Source of the DNA: Prochilodus magdalenae
Taxonomy: Eukaryota > Chordata > Actinopteri > Characiformes > Prochilodontidae
Reading direction: 5' to 3'
Length of the DNA: 64,000 nt
Assembly (NCBI GenBank): GCA_024036415.1
Contig: JAMWET010006788.1
Location: 127,001 to 191,000 of the forward strand
Below are positions 57,481 to 64,000 of this stretch, one piece after another; the first letter of the stretch is position 1; the number at the start of each line of letters is the position of its first letter. Below the pieces are notes generated by a model. The model ran no database searches, had not been told where the DNA came from, and was given only the letters and a program-made list of their open reading frames with translations. The translations under genes were made by a program, and so were the position numbers.

Positions 57481-58000
57481 CTCTTCCGAATCTCCATTTC
57501 CATCGACTACAAATCTTTCAGCTGTGCATCATACAGTGGAGGGCACACGTGACAGGAACTGTTATGACCTCCCTGGTCAGTTAGAATGATGATGTAGGGA
57601 GACATTCACAGGCTGCAGTGGCAAATATCTGTCAGTCTTGATCTGCCTTGCAGAAAGATTACGAACCTGTTGGGGGTTTACAGTTTTCAGATACCGGCTG
57701 ACTGCAGAGAGCCCCAGATCTAAGCCCTGTTCTCTATGAAAATTTGGTTGTAGAGTATTAATAAATGTGTTCAGCCTATTTTAATAATAAAAACCACATG
57801 TTAAAGCTCAGTATCTTTTCATAGGTCTAACAGATACTCGTTAAAAAGTGTCTTTAAATCCTCAGTAACTTTCAGTATATAGTATATCGCCGTTTAGAGT
57901 TGAGAGGTTATCCTTTCATACCATGGTTCAGAAAGGTTTCACAATGCCGGTGTGGTTAACAATATCATAAGTGCAACAAACAGCGTTTTCCAGAACATTT
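57480..58000. other. Receptor-unit flank without a receptor
   Basis: Closely resembles 51240-51700, the upstream flank of the pseudogene: ATACAGTGGAGGGCACA, GGAACTGTTATGACCTCC, AATAAATGTGTTCAGCCTAT and CACAATGCCGGTGTGGTTAA blocks occur in the same order. No receptor exon follows within the window, so this is either the residue of a lost fifth copy or flank shared by duplication. Confidence 0.6.
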
Positions 58001-58370
58001 AACAACATGTAAAATGTTCATTACGAGGACTGTGATCACTGTTTGCTCATACATAGGCAGCACCAGGGGGATGAGAGAGGTTGTTTTTGTATGGGTATGT
58101 ACCCCATCCACTTCAAATGTGAAAATAATCATGGTTCAAATTGTCCAAAAAATATCCAAAAAAGTAGAAACCGATAACAATACCTCAGAACTCAATGTGT
58201 AACACTTTTGGAATTATAAGATCCAACATGTCGTTTGAATTCCTAGCAGTCACGCCTAATGGATATTCAGCATGGGCGTATACTTTAGCCTATACTGTAG
58301 CATGTGCATACTTACTCATTACAGTGTACAGGGCCACACACAGTTGGGATATCCAAGGAATAACAGATGT
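58000..58370. other. Intergenic, nothing recognised
   Basis: Short open frames only, with no family resemblance. Confidence 0.4.
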
Positions 58371-58700
58371 CCCAGATAGCATCTGGATGGTGGCCACCTC
58401 TGGCAAAGCTAGCCCATGGTTGGTACTGTGAAACTGCATGTAAGGTAAAAAAGCTTATTAGGCCTTTATGTGCCAAAACAGATCAGGGCCACTTCTGGCA
58501 GAACTGTGGTAGTGCTGCCTACCAGTGCCACAGACTGTACATATGACACACTACTGTACATATGAGCCAAAAGTGGTCCATAATAAATAGAAAGCTCATC
58601 TCTCAAAACAGATCTAGGCCACTTCTGGTAGAGACTACCAGTGCTAACACTGGTGCCTGTTTTTAGCAGACCAAATGAAAACTAAGCCAAGACGGCCTAT
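58371..58700. repeat. Dispersed-type repeat with internal duplication
   Basis: Two copies about 125 bp apart of AAAACAGATCAGGGCCACTT then CTGGCAGA (near 58476 and 58602), each followed by a CTACCAGTGC block. Non-coding; class unknown. Confidence 0.5.
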
Positions 58701-59329
58701 AAAGTGTTTGTAGACAATTGTACATGCATTTTACATTAAACATAAATTGTCACATTTTATATTATATTTTACATATTACAGACTGTATAGTACAGTGTGA
58801 AATACAATATTAAATAATTCAATATTATTAATTGTTGTGGTCTGATTTGAACTCTGCGTTGTAACTGGTAACAGTGATGAGGGCTCTGGGCTCTTGATGC
58901 CTAAAAGCAATAGGTACCTTGTGCTGCAGCTCTGTGCTGTTTGCTCTTTACCAATAACAACCCACCAACTCTGAAACTTGCCAGTTTAGACTTTCAGTCT
59001 GAGGTTAAACACAGTGAGCATACAACCCTGCTGAGTCAGAGATGATGCAGATTGTTGGTGGTTTGTATTGTTGGAGGCTGGTGCTCTCAGTCTGGTCTAA
59101 TTCCTCTATCAGAAAGAACGCAGCAATCAAGAGCTTTACCTCCCCTGTCCTTTATTTCAGGAGAGGACAGTAAATGGAGTAACTGTAAAGATGACGAGAT
59201 GTTGATGTACAATACTGTGTGTTGTGTGGGGTGTGAAATAAAATAATTAATTTAATCTAATTAATCAACTTAGGTTCAAACATTCTCACCTGGCATAACT
59301 ACAACCTACAACCTTACCAGCGTCTGGCT
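58701..59329. other. Intergenic, nothing recognised
   Basis: AT-rich then mixed sequence; no gene or classed repeat. Confidence 0.4.
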
Positions 59330-59800
59330 CTGATCATGAACTCTCTCTATGGTCGGCTCGAACTTGCAGTTCTCTGTCTGGACTAATCAGACTGGATCTA
59401 ATGAATGTTCTTCTAATGGTTGTTCTGTCTTTTTCGTCCCATCGGGGTTCGACCTGAGGAGGTTGGTTCCTCTCGATGTTTCTTCCTTACCCAAGGGAGT
59501 TTTCCTCGCCACTGCTGCCTCTGGCTTGCTCAAGGGGGGCTTGGATCCGGCCTGCGCCGGCCCATAGCTCCCAAGTCTCCTGTCCTGCCTGTGGCCCCTG
59601 AGCCTACAGATCCTGCTCCTCAGTTCACTCCTGTTCCTGGATTGTTCCCCTTGCTGCTCCCTGAGTTGCTCTACAGCTGGTCTCTTGTGGAGCTCCAGTT
59701 CCAGCTGTCTGTCCTGGTTCACTGTTGGCTTTGAAGGCTTCTTGCTGTTGAGCTCTTGTGCATGCTCCTTCTGTGCCTAACCCTCAATAAAACCTCTCTG
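59330..59800 (+). repeat. Dispersed fish repeat, possible LTR or retroposon end
   Basis: Contains TCTTTTTCGTCCCATCGGGG, TTCGACCTGAGG, and then CAAGGGAGTTTTCCTCGCCA CTGCTGCCTCTGGCTTGCTC, blocks found in repeated fish sequences, with AATAAAA at about 59786. The open frames on both strands through it are not recognised as genes. Boundaries and class are uncertain. Confidence 0.45.
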
Positions 59801-60094
59801 CATGTGCAACCTGCATCAACCTCTATGTTAAAGCTGCATTGCTTGTTGTGTATTACAGTAACTATGACTGTAGCAGGGATATGTTAATATTGCATGGAAA
59901 CATTAGTACTCTTTTAATGCCCATAACCTTGCCTAATAAGTAGTTCCTCCTTAAATGGTACTAGAGTGCCTTAGTGACCTGACATGCCAGGATGTAACTG
60001 CTCCTTAATTTGAGGTGTAATGGGAAAATCTGCACAAAACTGCTGAATGAGAAGCTGAAGCTGAACTTGTGTGAAATAACATAGAAAAGTATTC

Positions 60095-60712
60095 TACCTA
60101 CAGGTCTTCCAAAAAAGACAATAAAACAGCTTCAGCTGATTCAAAATGCAGCTGCCAGAGTTCTCACCAAGAGTAAAAGAACAGACCACATCACTCCCAT
60201 TCTTAGATCATTACACTGGATACCAGTCTGCTACAGAATAGATTTTAAAGACCTGTTACTGGTCTATAAATGTCTCAATGATTTAGGACCAGCATAGTTA
60301 TCTGACATGATGCAGCAGTATGAGGCGAGCAGAGCTCTCAGATCGTTAGGAACAGGTCAGTTAGTCCTGCCTAGGGTAGCTGAAAGAGGGTATTAGAAAA
60401 GCCAGACAGTAGATACTTTTAAATCCAGACTGAAGACATTCCTGTTTGATCCGGCATTCAGCTCAGTTTAAAACACTGTTACTCTCTTGTAACAGCACTC
60501 TTTATTCCTCATTTTTATACTTTTATTTATATTTTATTTATTGATTTTAATGATTAGCGCTATTAATGATATTGTAATGCTTTTTAAATGATTTATTTTG
60601 CTTTTATTTTGTTTTTATTTCTTTCTATTTTCTCCCTTTGTAAAGCATTCTGAACTGCTTTTGTGTATAAAAGGTGCTATACCAATAAACTTGCCTTGCC
60701 TACAATTTTATG
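60095..60712 (+). mobile_element. L2/CR1-type LINE, 3' end
   Basis: Encodes, with one in-frame stop and a frame change, Leu-Gln-Leu-Ile-Gln-Asn-Ala-Ala-Ala-Arg-Val-Leu-Thr, then Asp-His-Ile-Thr-Pro-Ile-Leu-Arg-Ser-Leu-His-Trp-Ile-Pro, the conserved C-terminal part of L2-clade reverse transcriptases. It is followed by a 3'UTR ending TGTGTATAAAAGGTGCTATA, then CCAATAAACTTGCCTTGCC, the usual L2-type tail. It is 5' truncated and inactive. Confidence 0.8.
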
Positions 60713-60762
60713 TAGACCTTCACCTGTAAATGACACTTATACTGCATTTACTGTAGAGTATA

Positions 60763-61514
60763 CACTCATCATCAAAATAGTGGTAACCAGAAGGATTAAA
60801 CTGACAGGAAGGAAAACTGGTGGGTAGGTTTGACATAATGAGACATGCGAATAATTTATGTTTCATGCTCGGCTACACGTGACATAAGCAAGGATGGGCC
60901 CTATCACTGTACATGACTGATTATGTAAGCTCGTTTTCAAGCCAAGTAGTTTAATTTTCAATACTTCAATGTTTACGAGACACTTGAATGGCAAAGCACA
61001 TTCTGCATGCTTTCCATTCTCACGGTTGTGTTGGAAGCGTTCTTTGCAAGTAAAGTATACCTCAGAGAAGAGTTCAGCAGCAATTTGAGCAGATTTGGAA
61101 GAGTTGGAGAGGGGTCGCATCGTACGGCTCTGGGGCATACTGGCTGTGCGGGTTTTGCCAGTTGGCGGAAGTGGATAGAAGAAGGCACACACCAGCGACA
61201 TGAAGGATCTAGAAGCCAAGGACAGAGAGAACCGACAAATTGTCTAACTTGTTCAGAGTTACCGAGTAGCAAGCTGCATGGGTTGGATTATCTCTGGACA
61301 CCATTAGGAACCTCTACAACTCCATGCCAAGACGTCTGGCACATTGCATTAGCACACATAGTGGCCCGACATCATACTGAGAGACAGACTTCTGTATGTG
61401 TAGCTCAATAAATATTGATCATATCAGTCTAAATGTATCATCAGTTATTGTTCCTGGTAACCTTCCTACCATCCCACACTTCCTCCTGTCTATTCTATTC
61501 TTTTGATGATGAGT
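60763..61514 (+). mobile_element. Tc1-like transposon (ACTCATCAT family), deletion derivative
   Basis: 752 bp with terminal inverted repeats (CACTCATCATCAAAATAG at 60763; CTATTCTTTTGATGATGAGT ending 61514) and TA before the left end. Frames about 61085-61210 encode a Glu-Glu-Leu-Glu-Arg-Gly-Arg-Ile-Val-Arg-Leu stretch, the start of a Tc1 helix-turn-helix, and 61280-61380 a Leu-Tyr-Asn-Ser-Met-Pro-Arg-Arg-Leu C-terminus. The catalytic centre between them is deleted. Confidence 0.75.
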
Positions 61515-62238
61515 CAAGACCTAGATGAGACCTAGACCACTACTCTGAGGATTAATAAGACTCTCTGGGAATTTGTCATTGTTAAAATGCCTCACTGATG
61601 TTAACACTGAAATTCACCCTTCCCTGATTAAAAATCTTCTTTCTGAATATTTGTTCTTCACATGTTTGTCAGATGTTTGTTTTTTAGCCATCTCTCCTTC
61701 TTGACCCAGTGTGTACAGCTCAGAACGTAGCTTCTCCCAATCTCCTGTCCTGATGTTGATTGGCTGAAAGAGTGTTGTGATGCTCAGTCCTCTTTGTTTA
61801 TGTCCTAATTACAGAAGCAGGACTGTGTCTGAACACCAGAGTGTTTTGAAGCACCCACATATGCAGGACAGCTCAATGTGGGGAGATATTCACATGACTT
61901 TTCAATCTGCCATATGCAACCAAGGGTTTTGATCCATACTGGGGCATCATGGTGCTAAAGCAAGTCTGGGCTGGAACTTCAGAGCTCTATAAAACATCTC
62001 CAGTATCCTGTGGTCTTATGACTCTCTCTATTTGGCAAGAACAAAGATTTATAAAACAACACATAAAAAATATTTGGGGACTGAAACAGCACAAACTGGT
62101 CTGTTATTTTTTAAAGTCTGTTGTAGGAGTTTTGCTTCAAAATGTGATACACATTTGCTGCAGGAGACAGATCAGGACTGATTACGGACCATAGGAAGTG
62201 GAATTTATAAAGACCTTGTTGTTATTTTGAACTGGTGG
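61515..62238. other. Intergenic with receptor-flank debris
   Basis: No gene. GGAGTTTTGCTTCAAAATGT...GCAGGAGACAGATCAGGACT (62127-62177) resembles GTTTTTGCTTCATAATGCTA CAGGAGACGGATAAGGACTG at 47050-47089, upstream of receptor copy 2. Confidence 0.4.
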
Positions 62239-62243
62239 ATTAT

Positions 62244-62678
62244 TGTCGCGCCTGTCTGTCTGCCTGTCCTTGTTCATATGCCATACATTGCCATACATTG
62301 CTTCATGCCATGACATTGCTTTTCCTGCTCCCCCTGGCTCCGCCCACTCCCACACCTGAGACCGATCTGGTACTCATTAGGACCTGTATTAAGACCCCTT
62401 TGTTTGCCCTGTCTGTTGGTGAAGTCTCTGTTGTTAGTTTTAAGCTGTTGTATCTTGTGTTAGTTCTTAGCTGTTTCCTGCATCAGTCCTAGCCGTGTTT
62501 CCTGTCCTCTTTGTTTTGTAGTGTTTGTCTTTGTCTTCAGTTCTTGACCCTTGTTTTGTTTCTGCTTTATATTTATGGACATGTCTTTAGTAATACCCAC
62601 CTGTGGTTTGACCCCTGTTACCCGGACTGACTCAAATAAAACCACTATGCACTTGCCCGTCTCAACCACTCTGTTACA
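62244..62678 (+). mobile_element. Solo LTR with 5-bp target duplication
   Basis: 435 bp beginning TGTCGCG and ending TGTTACA, flanked by an exact ATTAT duplication (62239-62243 and 62679-62683). CAAATAAAACC near 62633 is a likely polyadenylation signal, and the end is 40 bp later, as in LTRs. No internal genes are present. It is the same family as 330-752. The 5-bp duplication fits a Ty3/gypsy-like or related LTR element. Confidence 0.85.
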
Positions 62679-62683
62679 ATTAT

Positions 62684-63180
62684 TCATTGATGCATTGTTT
62701 GGCCAGTTGGTGGACCACAACCCTCCTTGATCTAGATGTGTTTTTATACCCAAGCATGACAGCGACTCTAAAAGGGAGTCAGGAAAGGAACCCACTATGT
62801 AATAACACACATCAGTAAAATGTCTGTATTAGTGAAATAAATATGACGAAAACTGGCAGCACCAACTACGATAAAACAGGAACATTCAAAACAGAAGCTG
62901 GCTAATCAGAAACCCCACTCAGACAGTTTGGCAAATTGGTGGACCTCAACTCTAAAATGCTTTTTTTTATACCCAAGCATAACTGTATCACCTCTATAGG
63001 AATGAAAACAGTCCCACTGCTTAAAGTAATTTTCTTAGGTTACCAGACTCCAGGCTTTCTTGGGCTTAGATTCAGGTTTATTTGTCATTAACACAACATG
63101 TCTTGTGGTGAGGTTCAGGTTGATACTCTACAGCAGGGGAACATTGATATACATACTAACTAAACATATGAAATAAAGAG
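62684..63180. other. Intergenic with a short repeated motif
   Basis: Two related segments (about 62698-62776 and 62928-63012) share TTGG..GGACC.CAAC, TTTTATACCCAAGCAT and a following AAAGGAGTCAG/TAGGAATGAA part. No gene. Confidence 0.4.
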
Positions 63181-63199
63181 AAATTAAAGAGATATATTA

Positions 63200-64000
63200 A
63201 ATAAATACAAAATACACCAAATAATAATAATAATAATAATACTTTATTCTTGTATAGCGTGTTTCACAAACCCAAAGTCGCTTACAGTTGATGATGGGTG
63301 TCAAACAGGAAAGAAACAAACATTAATAACAACAAGGACATACAGTAGGCAATAGCGTGATCATTTAAGAGCCGCTCTCTTAAATGATCACGCTATTGCC
63401 TACTGTATGTCCTTGTTAGTCTTGAGGCAGTTTGTAAGCGAGGGTGAAGAGATGTGTTTTAAGATTTAAATACAGAGAGGGAATTGGACTGCTTGACCAG
63501 GGGTGGGAGAGAGTTCCAGAGTCGAGGAGAAAGTCTGGAAAATGCTCAGTCACCAAAGCCATGTAGGTTGGATGGAGGAGTTGCGAGTAGCCCAGCTGTA
63601 GAACACCTGAGAGAGCGAGAGCGTTTGTAAGGAAGAAGGTCAGACAGGTAAGAAGGAGCGAGATTGTTCAGAGCTTTGTAGGTGAGCAGGAGAACTTTGA
63701 ATTGTATGTGGTATTTTACAGCAAGCCAGAGGAGATGCTGGAGATGCGGGGGTAATGTCATGTGAGCGGGTGCAGGTGAGGAGACGGGCAGCAGCATTTT
63801 GGACCATCTGGAGTTTGTAAGTAGAGGAAGAGCTGATGCTGGATAGAAGGGGGTTGCAGTAGTCCAAACGTCTGGAAATGAAAGCGTGAATAAGGGTTTC
63901 TGCAGCAGACTGAGAGAGATGGTCTGATTGTGGCAATGTTGCGCAGGTGGAAAAAAGAAGTTTTGACTACACTGTTGATATGGGCAGTGAATGACAGGGT
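63200..64000 (-). mobile_element. L2/CR1-type LINE, 3' end, minus strand
   Basis: Minus-strand frames contain [17 protein letters not shown], then [13 protein letters not shown] and Val-Leu-Leu-Leu-Thr-Tyr-Lys-Ala-Leu-Asn-Asn-Leu-Ala-Pro-Ser-Tyr-Leu, the conserved C-terminal region of L2-clade reverse transcriptases. A frameshift lies near 63720. The 3'UTR side (63240-63330) has the ACTTTATTCTTGTATAGCGT end and an AAT run. It continues past the window edge. Confidence 0.85.
63331..63417. repeat. Perfect palindrome, 41-bp arms, 5-nt loop
   Basis: The left arm 63331-63371 is the exact reverse complement of the right arm 63377-63417; the loop is CCGCT (63372-63376). It lies in the 3' part of the L2-type LINE and could form a cruciform or hairpin. 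Confidence 0.95.

Noticed and set aside
59387..59734. Overlapping 104-111-codon frames on both strands
   Set aside because: They fall in a dispersed fish repeat with known-type blocks; no protein family was recognised.
61007..61411. 134-codon plus-strand open frame
   Set aside because: It lies inside the Tc1 deletion derivative and mixes frames of the transposase; it is not an independent gene.

Overview
The window is vertebrate nuclear DNA and almost certainly from a ray-finned (teleost) fish. Genes are few and split by introns. The rest is dense in teleost-type repeats: Tc1-like transposons, hAT elements, tRNA-derived SINEs, L2/CR1-type LINE tails, solo LTRs and long microsatellites. Nothing bacterial (operons, ribosome binding sites, CRISPR) is present. 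The species cannot be fixed from the sequence alone.

Genes. All credible host genes belong to one family, adenosine receptor-like class A GPCRs of the A1/A3 type. One two-exon gene lies on the minus strand (exon 1 24345-24676, exon 2 17653-18292, 6.05-kb intron) and keeps the adenosine-binding residues. About 16 kb away, on the plus strand, is a tandem array of four paralogues: three intact two-exon genes (41095-42199, 47744-48827, 55991-57132) and one pseudogene (52314-53012). In every gene exon 1 ends at a phase-2 intron inside the codon of the Arg that follows Val-Tyr-Ile-Pro-Leu, and all intact exon 1s are exactly 332 nt. The array members share substitutions in the core ligand pocket (Glu at 3.36, loss of Asn6.55 and of His6.52) while keeping the receptor fold and most G-protein motifs. 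This looks like a local expansion with a new ligand specificity and is the main biological finding.

Layout. 1-11.9 kb: repeats only (LTR, Tc1, a fold-back transposon, LINE tails). 11.9-15.0 kb: three tandem copies of a 1.06-kb non-coding unit. 15.0-24.7 kb: SINE, Tc1 and the minus-strand receptor, whose intron holds a SINE, a MITE, a solo LTR and a compound trinucleotide array. 24.7-35.0 kb: a block with no recognisable gene or clean repeat and with tandem repeats that look degraded; it may be poorly corrected assembly sequence. 35-41 kb: fold-back element, a 1.1-kb minisatellite, Tc1 remnants. 41-57 kb: the receptor array, interrupted by a complete hAT element with an 8-bp target duplication, a 1.14-kb solo LTR with a 4-bp target duplication, a Ty3/gypsy pol remnant, a palindromic MITE and a LINE. 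57-64 kb: receptor-unit debris without a receptor, LINE tails, a Tc1 deletion derivative, a solo LTR with a 5-bp duplication, and a perfect 41-bp-arm palindrome.

Limits: all calls rest on reading the sequence by eye. Family names for repeats are by resemblance, and percentages, trees and expression were not computed.
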